DNA of 55,850 nucleotides from contig JABVXV010000365.1 in assembly GCA_013365325.1 (NCBI GenBank), positions 2,501 to 58,350 on the forward strand, read 5' to 3'. The position numbers and the translations under genes were made by a program. Below, piece by piece: positions 12,725 through 25,119 of the stretch (positions are counted from its first letter, which is position 1; each line of letters starts with the position of its first letter). Origin of the DNA: Dipetalonema caudispina. Its lineage: Eukaryota > Nematoda > Chromadorea > Rhabditida > Onchocercidae. The notes beneath the pieces were generated by a model. That model did not search any database, was not told the DNA's origin, and saw nothing but the letters and a program-made list of their open reading frames with translations.

Positions 12725-15217
12725 GTTAATGAAAAATTAAATTTATTTAACTGTTTTCATTTCTAATTACAGCTTACAATGTAAAAGAAGACAAAAGAAG
12801 AGAAAAAATCAATTCAAATGCACAAAATAAAAACAATTTCTAATTTTTCAAAATTTTCTCACTGTACATCATCAATCACTACCATACAATTTTCAACTTA
12901 ATTAATACTTAATATTGTCAACTATCTTAAACTTTCATTTCAACTTTTGCAGTTAATTTTAAAAAAAAAAAACGAAATACTTCAACTGTAACAGTATAGT
13001 TCGACAATTATTAATGTACATTAAGTGATATTGCATATAAAGTTTCATAGATCAAATAAACTTTAATATATTATGAAATTATATGAAGTGATTCTTTAAA
13101 TTTATTATAATTTTCTCAATCTTCTAAAAATATTTCTAATCAAAATATGTTCAGTCTGAAATCTCGATTGCAAATTTTAATTACATAATAATTGTTAAAT
13201 AATACATAGAATTGAATTCCTATTCAGTTAATCGATTCATTATAATTCACATTCGTAAACTTCCTTTTTTATTTGTTTATTAAAAATATGAAGTATATTC
13301 TCTAAAATAATAATTTTAAAATATAAAATGAGAGAAAAGATTACTACATATACTTGAAAAATTTTTAAAATTCTTCTTAATTAGAACGCATATTATTAAT
13401 ATTTGGCCATGAATTGAATTGAATTAAAATTGACAAGTGAAATTTGGAAAATAAATTCGAAAATGACAGCAAAATTCAAATTGCAATTAAAAAGGAAAAA
13501 AAAACGAATTCATGGTATAGGTGAAATTAACCTCGTTTTCTCACTAACTATAAATCGATTAAAATTTCATTCCATTCATCAAATTATTAAAAAAAAAAGT
13601 CATGCGTTGCTCCATAATTCCTTCTAATGGATATTACAATTAAAAAGCAAAATTAAAAACTGAATTTTTTTCCTTGTTATTTTTTAACCAAGAAATAATG
13701 TTGCAATCGTTTCCTTATTAGAATTAAGTTAATTAATATAAAATAATTTTATCAATTATGACATGGAAAATAAAACGAATTGTTGTGATGCTTCTTTTTT
13801 TAACAACATTAAACTATAAAATTAAGCAGAAAACAAATACAAATTATAAACAGTAAATATATCGATTATCTATTTCCGAACATTATTAACTTATGAATAT
13901 TTTAAAAATTTTTGAAAAAAAAATCCTTAAAAAATATATGAAAAAAATTTTTTTTAATTTAAAGATAATTTTAAAATTTTAAAAGAATTTAGTAACAAAT
14001 ACTAAATATAAATTCCGATCTTGCATTCTTTCATAGCGAAATTCAAAGAGACTTTTTGACAATTCAAATATTTTATTTTAAAAATTGAAGAAAATTTAAA
14101 TTATTTTGAAATGTAAGTTACCTTTGGGAAAATTTTATGAGATTATTACACATCGATCATCCATCGTTTTCTCCTTTTTAATACATCAAAAAGGATTCTT
14201 CTAATAGAAAACTACAAATTTTTGTAATATCTGTTCGATATGCCAAGTCAGTTACAAAGCATTTATGGCGTACGTTAACACAAAATGATTTAAATCGATG
14301 AATAATAATATAAAGAATAAAAAGAGAATTTATACAATTTTTTGAAATTCAAAAAATTTCCTCATCTATGGAAGAATTATCATTTGCAAACTTGAAGCTT
14401 TACGAAAAAATATTGCATTTTTAATATTTGTCAGATCTTAAATTTCGGAATAAATTGCAAAAGTTGATAGCATAAACGATCGACTTATTGTGTAAAATAA
14501 TTGAAATTTGCTCTTTACGACAAATTTTAACTGACAAACCTTCAGGGATCAATGAGAAGAAAAGTAGTTAACATTTTGTTGTAAAGTTAGGAGAGAACTA
14601 ACAGCAATTTTCTTTTATTTCCGAAAATAAATTATGTCCAATGACCGACCGTTTATTAAATTGACGACGGAAATATCAAAAGGTAATCAGTAAATCCCAC
14701 ATATTTTATTTCTTATATTTTCATTATAAAATAATGGAAAAGAATAAATGAATAAATCATACATCATATTTTTAATTCTAATATGTTCATTGCAATAAAG
14801 TTTGCAAACATTAACAAAATCCATTAATAAGATTCAAAAATTGACAAAATTTCCTGGAATGAATGAAAAAGAATTGCGAGTAAATTAAATTTTTTGGGAT
14901 AAAACTAAAATGTATAGGATGGGGCGAAAAAAAAAGAAAAAGAAATCCCGCAGGCATTTAACTGCAAATATATGGCAATTTTTGTCCGCTTAAATTTTGA
15001 GAAACTCATATTTTAGATTTGAAAAGTAAAAAAAAAAAAGAAAAATATTTTTCCATTTTTACTCTCCTCAATTCCTCTTCACTTTGACATATTTATAGTA
15101 TTTTCGTCTAATTTGAATAACTGAAATTCATATGGATTTTTTCATGCATACTAATCAAAATAATGTATATTGATTTCATATGAATATTATTTCAATCGCT
15201 ATCAATATTATCATCAT

Positions 15218-15242
15218 CATTATTTTTTTTTTTTTTTTTTTT
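15218..15242. repeat. poly-T run
   Basis: A near-uninterrupted T homopolymer preceded by ATC/ATT triplets (TATCATCATCATTA). Length calls are likely to be unreliable. Confidence 0.7.
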
Positions 15243-16488
15243 GTAAATTAAATAATCTGATTCGAGTTTGATTTAAAAAGTATCATGCTCTCACTATACC
15301 CGCTATAAGCTCACTATATAGAAGATATTACAATAATATAAATTTTTATCATATTAACCATAGTACTTTATTAATGTAGAAATTATTTACTCATAAGCTC
15401 TGCTATAGATTTTATTCTATGAATTTAATACTTTTATTATTCCGTAAAATAGTAGTACTATTTTTAATACCATCAAAAACTAACTTTTAATCACTGTTAT
15501 TATCATTTTATCACTGCTCTCAATTGTTATTTTTGCAGTTCGAATTTAAAAAATGATCAAAATAAATGATCAAATTTTTTTTCACGGAATGATATTTAGC
15601 CTTATTCAATCGCTGTCAAATGGTTACAATTTTTTCTAATTTTTTTTAACACTTTTCATTCCAATAGAGTAAAATATTCAATTCGATCCGATCCGATCTG
15701 ATCCCGAATATATATATATATATATATGGATAAAAAATTTATTAATATCTAATTGCTGTAATTTCAAAAAAGAAATTAAAATGAAATATAATTTGAGAAA
15801 TGAGAAAAGTGGGAATAGAAGGGTACGAAAACGGAAAAAAAGCAAAAAAAAAAAAAAAAAAATAATGAATAATCAACTAAAAATGATTAATACATCAATT
15901 TTGTGTTTTCAGCAAATAATATTCTATCGCTGTTCATTTTCCAAAAAAAAAAATCAAATCTAAATTTTCAACTTTTATAATCATTTTAATACAACACTTT
16001 CAATCAAAAGAAAGTATTCGTTCATAATGATAGCGATTAAATTTATAAAATTTCAAACTTAAAATTTTAATCGACAAAAAATGTATGAATCAATTTACAA
16101 TTATTTTTACACATTTCCAGTTTGAAATTACTAATTTGTTTGCATCTTTTGGCTCGATATTTGATAAGAATGATGCTATTACAATAAAAGAAAAGCATTT
16201 TTAGAAATAAGAGCAAGAAATTGAAATTCTTTTTTTTTTAAAACATGAAATTTCAGTACATCAAAATTAAAATGATAATTGAATACTAATAAGGGGAAAG
16301 AAAGAAAAAACGAATAATTGTGCGTAAACCACTGACGTGTATGCACGTACGTGTGTGGATATGTATGGCAGGTGATACGCTGTAAAATAAAATGAAATAA
16401 ATCTTATAATAATTTTTGATTTAGTAGGAAAAAAGAATATTTCTGTATGTTCTAATAAAATTAACAGCAATGGTACGGTTATCAGGTT

Positions 16489-16552
16489 ATCCGGTTGTTC
16501 GATCAATCAAATAATGCATCATCCGGTTGTTCGATCAATCAAATAATGCATC
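16489..16552. repeat. perfect 2 x 32 bp tandem duplication
   Basis: The unit at 16489-16520 (starts ATCCGGTTGTTCGATC, ends AATGCATC) is repeated without a mismatch at 16521-16552. It is less AT-rich than its surroundings. Perfect identity suggests a recent duplication. Confidence 0.95.
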
Positions 16553-16700
16553 TATTGTTAGTAACTAATTCCATCTCGATCAAAGCTTGTTTCAGTGGAC
16601 GGAAGTATCGTAAAATGATGATAGATTTTGATGAAAATAGGATTGTTCCACTCTCTCATCAGCCATTTTTTTCTTTCTTTTCTGGATAGAAGCAACAGAC

Positions 16701-16770
16701 AAGAGAGAGAGAGAGAGAGAGAGGGGGAAAGAGAGGGGATGACAAAGAGAGATAGGGAGAAAGAGGGTAA
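16701..16770. repeat. GA-rich polypurine tract
   Basis: An (AG)n run of about 20 bases continues into an imperfect G/A stretch (GAGGGGGAAAGAGAGGGG and on). Purines dominate one strand for about 70 bases. Confidence 0.8.
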
Positions 16771-18500
16771 AGAACGATTTAATTTGAAACAATTTAAGAC
16801 GATCCGATCTATAATCTTTACTCGTAAAAATCTTGCAGTAGAAATGTAAATTTGTTGATAAATAGGATTTTTTTGGGATAGTGGAAGAGATAACGAAAAG
16901 AAATGCTATCATATCAGATTGAAATAAACCCCGTATGATTTATATTTGCCATTAACCAATAAAACACTTTCAAATGATTTTGTTGAAATTTTTTTTTTGC
17001 AAAAAAAAAAAAAAATTCAATCGAAATATTATTATTATACTAATCAAAGAAATGAATAACATTTAGACAATATAATGAGATAAACATAGCATAAATTATA
17101 AGGAAGTAAAATACTTCATAACTAAATATAAATTACAAATAAATATAGTATGAAATGAAGTTATCATGTATACAAGTATATAAATATATCATCCACATCA
17201 AACTATTTCATATAAATATTTAATTTCAATTTTCAAATCAAATATTTCATTCCTAAATTTTTTTTACCCTATTATTTCAGAATTATATTCTTTACCATTT
17301 CATTTCATTTCATTTATGAATCATACAAAATGGTTGTTTTTCTTTTTTGAAAGTTTACACAATGTATATATCAACGAATAAATAAATTACAGCAAATGAT
17401 GCAAAACATTAATGATTCTTTGCTGTTTAACAAAAAAAGGAAAAAATGTAAATGAATTTTTTCAGAATATTAATTTCTCTTTTTTAGCTTTTTTTTTTTT
17501 TTTTTTGTTTAAACCAATCGAATATTGTTATGGATTAGAAGCATTGAAATATTTTCGGATATATTTTTCTCAAGAAATATTACATATAACAAATACTAGT
17601 CGTAAATGGTAGGATAAAAATTGTTGAATAATCTTAAATTTTAAATTATAAAGAAATGCGATAAACATATTATTACTATTATTGCTATTATTGTTTGAGT
17701 TTTTGACGAATAATTAACCGACATATTTGGAGGAAATGATGTTGATTTAATTTATGCAAATATTTAATTTATGAAAAAAAAAAAGAAGAAGAAGGTGATG
17801 ATTGAAAATTAATTTCACGGAAGAATATAAAAGAAAAGTGAAGCATGCAAACATAATAGATTTGCTAAATTTAATGTATCAATTTCATTTGATAATTATT
17901 AACTTTTATCAAATTGATAAAGTGGCGAAAATGGCTATTAATGTAGAATATGTTTAATAATATTTATATACACTATGAATGAATTATTTGCTTATCAAAC
18001 TGATAAAGTAAGACGAATGTTATTAGCATAGGAATATAACTGATAACATTTACATGCACTATAGCTAAAAATTGTAAATTTCATCTTAAAAATATTTGAG
18101 AGAAACTTTTAAAAAATCCAAAAAAAAAGCAAAAATATAATCAAATATACATTATTATATCGGTTAAAAGAGGGAAAAAAAAAACATTTATATTTTATCA
18201 AAATTGGCTAAATTAAAGTTAGATTACAATCGAATAATCCAACTAATTGATATGCAAATAAATGAATAATTAAAAAAATATGTATGTATTCAAGTAATGA
18301 ACAAAAAAAAAACAAAACAAAACCAGATTGCTTTTTTTTTTCATTAAGTAACACACATAGATGAAATAGTTGACAAAAAGAAAAAAAAAATTTTTTTTAA
18401 AAAAAAAGGTAAAATGGTTGCAAAAATGAAATGAAATGAAAAAATTTTAAACAAAAAAAAATTACGCTCCAGCAAAACATAACCTTACATATGTACATAT

Positions 18501-18526
18501 ATATATATGTGTGTGTGTGTGTATAT
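18501..18526. repeat. (TA)n-(TG)n compound microsatellite
   Basis: ATATATATATATG runs directly into GTGTGTGTGTGTG. Confidence 0.8.
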
Positions 18527-18844
18527 TAATATATTCATTTATTACAACGATCATCTATTTATTTGTCTGTTCATCATATATTTAGTATTGTGTATTATTT
18601 GTTTGGCTGTCCGTATCATTGACAAAAGGGTCATGACGAAATGATAGATTTGAAATGTAGAAGCAGAGATGACAAGGTAAACTAACTTGGTAAACAGGTG
18701 TGAAATCAAGAATTTAATCGATTTTGTATTGGCAATATGTTTTCATGATAATAATTAATGGCAAAATGATAGCGATAATGAATGACAGAAAAAAGGAAGC
18801 GAAAGTAAAATTAAAGTGGTGGAAGAAATAGCCGATTGTATTCG

Positions 18845-19070
18845 TAATAATAATAATAATAATATTAATAAAAATAAATAATGGTAATAATGATATTGAC
18901 AGTAATAAATAATGATAATAAGAAAATGATAATAGTAATGTAAATACTAATAAAAAATGACACTAGTAATAAAAATAATGTAGTAATGATAATTGATAAT
19001 TAATATAGTAATAACAATAAGTGGTAATAAGTAACAGTAAAAAAAATAATGATAATAATTTTTATTTGAT
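18845..19070. repeat. degenerate AAT/GATAAT triplet-rich array
   Basis: About 225 bases dominated by TAA, ATA and GAT triplets on the plus strand, with interruptions. The complementary pattern (ATTATC, CATTATT) appears downstream at about 19200-19345. Confidence 0.65.
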
Positions 19071-21822
19071 AAAAATAACTAATGATAAAGAAAAATATTT
19101 CGACAAAAAATATATGATTCATCGATTCCATTATATAAAAATGTAAGAAAAAATTGTTTAGACATTTTCATCAATCTTCGCTTACAATAATAATTTATGA
19201 TTACTGATTACGCATATGATAACAACAATTAATACTATTATTCAAATGGCAATTATCATTACCCTATTTACTATTCGCTATATTATCATTATTATTATCA
19301 TCAGTGTTATAATGTTATCGCTTTATTATCACCACTAGTCTTATGATGATAATTTTCATCTTAAAAATAATTTGATTCAAATGAAAAAGAAAAAGAAAAA
19401 ATTATTATTGCATGGTTATTTATGATATTACATATAATTTGATTAATAAAATTCGAAAATTTTTAAAATCCATATCCATTTTAAATGATTTATTATAGGA
19501 AATGGATAAAATGATTGTCTAGAAATGATTTAGAAAAGAAATTTTTCCATTATAAATTTCTTTTGTGACTATTATTATTATTTGCTATTATTATTATTGC
19601 AATAATGATCATAATGTGATTATCATGATTACTGTAATAATTATACTAGGTCATTCATTATTCCAGTAATAGTCATCATCATTTAATCCATTCATATCAT
19701 TATGATACAAAATATAATAATTTTATTTTCATTGCATAGATATAAATGAGTAGCAATGTGGCATTTTTATAAATAAATTTGACATTTAAAAAAAACGATA
19801 TTTAAGAAATTTTTCTTTTCTTTTTTTCAAATAAGAAAGGAATAATATTTGCTCTTATCTATCTGTTTCTTCGTATATTTCATTTACTGATTCAACGAAA
19901 TTCCACATAAAATTAAGATCAAAAATGATCCATCAACAGGATAGTTATATCATTCATTTCTTCTGGTAGTATTTTTTGGAATGAATAAAATACCTTTTTA
20001 GTATTTCATTGCATTGTTCATCTATTAAAACTTTTAAGTAATTTTAGGAACAATAACAATAAGAATCATAACAGTAATAATAATAGCATATAACATATAA
20101 AAAAAGGAAATTTATAAACTTTTATTAGTACATTCGTATTGAAGAAAATTCTCTTAGATGTATAATTTTATAAATTTTTTTTGTTTCATTTTCGCTTTTC
20201 CGTCTGAATTATTTCCTTTCATTTTTTTTTTTCATTTAAATTATTTCGTGTTAATTTTTTCCATTTAAAATACTATCTTATTCATTTGTAAATTTTTGAT
20301 ATATTTTCAAGAGAATAATCGTAAAAGTATTGTTTTTCGTTTTTTTTTTCCCTTTTTTTTTAATTTTTGGCCTAAATTGTTTTGCCCTATTTCTTTCGCC
20401 CAAATTAATTCGCCTGAATTATTATTTTTTTATCAATTAATTAGCATATTTGTTGTTTTTTCCTTTATTAGGTATTTGATTAAAATTTTGCAAGATTATT
20501 TATGTTTTTAATGGAAGTTTCACAGTCATTAGATCATTTTTAATTCTAAACAAATGTCTTCAAATTATTTTTTAATTTTAAACAAGTAGAAATTTTTTAC
20601 AATGATTGATATTGTGAATCATTCATCTATGTATTCATTTGATATATTGAACATATATCCTATTAATCTATTAATGTTAAATTGCTTATTTCGAAATTAA
20701 AATTAATAATTTAGTGAATATTACCATATTATTATTGGAAATAATTCGAATAAAATTAAAAGTTAAAAAAACCTGAAAATTTAATTGCGGAAGCATTCAT
20801 TCATCATCTTAATATTATATTTGCTAAATTTTTTCACAAACCAAAAACCATTACAAAAAATTGAACTTAAATACTCTTAATTATATGCTAATTTTTTTTT
20901 TCAACCTGACGTTACTTGGATCAACTTAATTAAATACTACTAATCAGTAAATCATAACAATATATATATATATAATGGATATGGGAAAATGTAAATATGT
21001 AAAGAATGGATCGATTTTCATCCTCATATAAATCAAAAAAATTCGCTAAAATGTTTATATGATGGCAAGAAAATTTTATTCAAAAAGAATTTATAAAAAA
21101 AAAAAGGGAAAAAAACGATCATTCACTTAACAGCAAACAGAAATGGATGAACAAAAAAACAAATAAATAATTTCTCATTTGTTGAAATTACGAAATGGAA
21201 ATTTCTTTCTTTTTCTCAACTTTATTAATGTCATAACATTTCTTATTTTACTATTACTACAACTTTTATAACAACTAACTGTCAAAGTTTGAAGTGAAAA
21301 TTGAAATGATACGATAAATGAATAGTAATTTCTCGTGAATTAATGGAATATCTCAGGAAAATAGCCTGAATCACATCCACTGCTTTTTATTCATATTTTC
21401 AAACTTCTATTTAATTCTTTCTTAATTTCATCTTTCATACTTATATTTCCTTCTTGCTTATCCTTTTGTAATTTGTTCATGATGATATTATATTAATTTC
21501 GTGTCACTAATCTTTGATTTTTAGTCTTAATTAATTCTTTCCCGTAAAAATCTTCAAATTAGCTTAGTCTAAGATTTTGGAAAATTGTAATTGCCAAATC
21601 AAATCTCTTCTTTTAATTTCATTGCTTCCAAAAACAACAAATAATACCTCCTACTTTACATATTAAATTTTGCTTCACAAAACAAAGAAAAAAAAGTTTA
21701 AAAACTAAAATGATAATAATAATTCATAGCAATAAATTGAATAATATTTTATCAACTATTATTGCAATCGAAAACTCATCCAATTATAAAATCATGCAAA
21801 TAAATTCTTCTTTTCCCTTGTA

Positions 21823-21847
21823 AACAACAACAACAACAACAACAACA
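21823..21847. repeat. (CAA)n microsatellite
   Basis: A run of AAC/CAA triplets outside any gene model. It is the same motif family as the coding poly-Asn and poly-Gln tracts elsewhere in the window. Confidence 0.85.
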
Positions 21848-22004
21848 TTAGTATCAATTTGTAAACAATATCATCTTAAAGTTATATAATAAATGTTAGT
21901 AAGTAAAAATAATTTAGTGAAATTAGTGAATAAATAATTTTGCATAATTAAAAGAGTGAAGGAGATGATAATTTGATTCATTGAAGTAAATAAATCCTTT
22001 AACA

Positions 22005-22105
22005 CAACAATACACATACACACATGCATATACGTATACACATACATACATATGCACACACACACACACACACACATACATACATACATACATACATACA
22101 TACAT
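22005..22105. repeat. (CA)n / (CATA)n microsatellite
   Basis: CACACA and CATACATA repeats with few interruptions. Read in frame on the minus strand they make a spurious Met-Tyr-Val-Cys polypeptide, which should not be called a gene. Confidence 0.9.
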
Positions 22106-22225
22106 TAAATTAAAAAAGTAAAAATGAAAAGAAAGAAAAATGATGAAATGGAATTTAACGGATGAAAATGGAATACGACAAATAGTAGCAGCATCATTTA
22201 AACGAATCGATGAAACGATACATAC

Positions 22226-22275
22226 ATCCGTGTCTGTGTATGTGTATGTATGTGAGTGTATGTGTGGTGTATGTT
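22226..22275. repeat. (GT)n / (GTAT)n microsatellite
   Basis: TGTGTATGTGTATGTATGTG-type repeats, complementary in kind to the CATA repeat about 120 bases upstream, so the two form an imperfect inverted pair. Confidence 0.8.
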
Positions 22276-22903
22276 TCGAAGATGGAAAGGAATTAGTGAA
22301 AAACTAATATTATCTCCTATTTTCCTGAAGAATTTTTGGGTACAGGTAAAAAGATAACTAAATTAAATTTTGCTTTATTAGTTTGTATTTATTGTTTTCA
22401 TTTTAGTTTACTATATCGATTTAAATATAATCATTATTGTTAGATAAAATAATTAACTTAATCATAGTAATAACTAATCGTTACTATTTTAGTACTATTC
22501 CTATAATAACTAACTTAATTGTGATAAATAATCATTATTTTTGTTATAGTGATATGTGGTCAACAATTAAATTACGATAAATAATCATTATTGTTATAGT
22601 AATACTCATAAAATAATTAACTTTAAATTACAATTAATCAATACTATTTATAGCATATTTCTATGCTCTTCCCATTGAAATGATATCAATTAATCGTAAT
22701 ATAATTGCCCTATAAATTGAACAAACAAAATGATTAAATAATTATTAGAATTTTACAGAATAAATTATTATCATTTTTGCATATTGATTATATCATCTTA
22801 CTGCAAACATTGCTTTGCTATTGCAATTTGCAGGTGTAACATGCAAATTGCAAGATGCACAATCATTCCTTTTGTACAATAATAATGTCCATATTTTGTC
22901 ATT

Positions 22904-23262
22904 AATGCTTTTTTTTTTTCTTTACCTTATTACTCTCACATCATTTTCTTTTTTTTTTTTTTTTTCTCTGTATTCCTAATCCTTCTTCTTTTATTTTTCA
23001 TTTCCTCCTCTCATTTCATTTCTTTTTTTTTTCCTTTTTCTCTCTCTTACAGAACAAAGAAATTTACAAATCAATCATCATCTCATCCCACCCAAACAAT
23101 CATCATTACATCACTTTCCCCCCTAACCCCTCCTCCTCCTCCTCCTCCTCATTTCCTCTTCCTCCTTCTCTTCCTCTTCCTCATCATTCTTCTTCTCCCA
23201 CTCCTCCTCCTCCTCCTCCTCTTCCTCTTCCTTCTTCCTCTCGTATCGTCATTGCCATTATC
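22904..23262. repeat. long polypyrimidine tract (CCT/CTT-rich)
   Basis: About 350 bases in which C and T dominate the plus strand, with pure T runs, CTCCTCCTCC blocks and CTTCCTCTTCC blocks, interrupted by a short mixed piece at about 23050-23105. Read on the minus strand it gives a meaningless Arg/Lys-rich frame. Confidence 0.85.
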
Positions 23263-23292
23263 ATCATCATCATCATCGTCATCATCATCATT
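23253..23292. repeat. (ATC)n triplet run
   Basis: ATCATCATCATC with CGTC interruptions. The complementary strand reads as poly-Asp, which is a repeat artefact and not a protein. Confidence 0.8.
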
Positions 23293-24359
23293 GCCATCAA
23301 TTGATTCAATCATTGTTGAACGTTTTGCTTCAATTTTCATTTGTTACAATTTGTCTAATCTAATTTAATAATTATGAACTAACTCTTTAATTATTGTCAT
23401 TCATTTTTACACTAAATACACCAATTAGACTACTAATTAGTTAAATTTTAACAATCATTCCTTCTTTTCTGTTTCATTTTTAGTTTTTTATTTGTCATTC
23501 TATTGCATCTTTTTCGTTTTCTTTCAAAATTACAACAATTTTCATTCCTTTTTTTCATTTTTTATTTTTTTATTGCTTTTACTTATATTATGCTAAAACT
23601 AAATATTAATCATTTATCATTTTCAATTAATTCAAAATTATTTTGCACATACAATCTCTCTGTTTATTCCTTTATTTATAACAATAAGAATGATATAGTA
23701 TGTTTTATTGTATACGTATTTTATATGCATAATGTTTTGCTATGACAATAAATATAAATGTTGCAATTAGAAATGATTGAAAAGAATAAATTTGTAACAA
23801 AATTATTGCAAGTATTGCTTTATCAATAATTAGAAATTATTTTCTATGTTTCAATTAATTTAATTTAACTTTTATACTTTTAGCATACTTCCAAATATGA
23901 TCATTAAAATTAAAATCATTAAGTGCTTTTTTGTTTCATTTTTTGTATGCTTTAAAACTGTGAAAAATATTGGAAAAAGGAAGAAAAAAAAAAGTTAAAA
24001 TAAAATATTAAATTTGTTGACGTTAAAAAAAATATGAATATAAATTATATTTACCAAATTTATGATGTATTTTAGCTTGACCTAGATATCGATTTTTTTT
24101 TTTTTTTGTAAAGGTCACACTGTATTGCCATAATGTTGGGATTAATTTTCATTTCTTCTTTTTGGTAATTATAGAAAATGTATGCGATGATTGGATGTAT
24201 TCGATGTCATAGTCCAATTTATATCTTTCATTCATAGCTTAAATTGAATTGCAAACAATGATAATTCTATAATTTAGACATTCCTAAATGATAAATTTCC
24301 CTTAATTTTCGAAATATATTGCGGAAGTAAATAATTATTATCGTACCAGTAATTAGTAA

Positions 24360-24369
24360 TATTTCAAAG
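24360..24369 (+). promoter_or_regulatory. candidate spliced-leader acceptor before SMAD4
   Basis: ATATTTCAAAG ends three bases before the start codon. This fits a nematode trans-splice or cis acceptor and marks the chosen start. Confidence 0.4.
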
Positions 24370-24372
24370 ATA

Positions 24373-25084
24373 ATGATGAATGCGGGTGGTTTAATACATC
24401 AACAACCAAGTACCGTACCTATGGTTAATGCTACAACTACAGCTACCAATACGGGTTGCGTTCCGGTACAGTTTTTTAATGGTTTTTTGGATGGTACCGA
24501 TAGTGGATTAATTCATCATCAGCAGCAACAAGTACCACTGCAACAAATATTACGCACACAAATGCCAGGTTCCTCTTTTTTTGCTAGCATTTCTGATACT
24601 AAATGTGGAATTTGTCATTTTATTATAAGCATTTTATTTTATTCCTATCATCTTGTCATTTTGTTTCATTTTTGAAATACTCGAAACTATAAGATTGACT
24701 TTAAAAGTTATTAATAAGAATTGTTCTAATCTTTATGATTTTTCATAAATCAAATTATGAAAGATTATTTTTGAGAAGTGTTAAAAATAAAAGAGTACTT
24801 CTCTTATCTCAGTAAAATTTATATATTGCTTTCTCTTATTTATACAACAAAAAATTATTATGGAATTGGGCAAACTGTTGTCTTAGATTAAAAAATCGAA
24901 AAAAGATTTAGCATATTTCCTTCTCCATACTGGTTTTATTATTTTATTAAAAAACTTCGTGATAAATTTATTATTAAAATGAATTAATCTTAATCAGTTT
25001 GTGGTATTAATTACTGGTGAGGTAAGATCAAGATGAATTTCAGGAACTATTGCAAATGTTCCAGCTATTATACAACAGCAACAG

Positions 25085-25119
<35 letters not shown>

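Larger units (their letters stand above)
12709..24372. other. 11.7 kb gene-poor divergent upstream region, microsatellite-rich
   Basis: This lies between the 5' ends of the minus-strand CRIB-protein gene and the plus-strand SMAD4 gene. I found no exon chain with coding character on either strand. Long open frames here (16267-16506, 16592-16912, 21871-22101, 23149-23340) are translations of simple repeats or AT-rich DNA. Contents include a perfect 2 x 32 bp tandem at 16489, GA, CA, GT and CAA microsatellites, long AT-rich triplet arrays near 18845-19345, and a polypyrimidine block at 22904-23262. It may hold distal promoters or leader exons for both flanking genes. Confidence 0.55.

Noticed and set aside
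16344..16353. 10-base palindrome CACGTACGTG in the gene desert
   Set aside because: Short palindromes are expected by chance in 55 kb, and no gene start or neighbouring motif supports it.
16267..16912. Overlapping short open frames on both strands around 16.3-16.9 kb
   Set aside because: No homology, no coherent splice signals, and composition is driven by GA repeats and AT-rich DNA.
21871..22105. Two overlapping minus-strand frames rich in Met-Tyr-Val-Cys
   Set aside because: They arise from the CATA/CA microsatellite read in two frames.
23149..23340. Minus-strand frame with poly-Asp followed by an Arg/Lys-rich tail
   Set aside because: It is the translation of ATC and CCT/CTT repeats in a polypyrimidine block, with no splice context or complex sequence.
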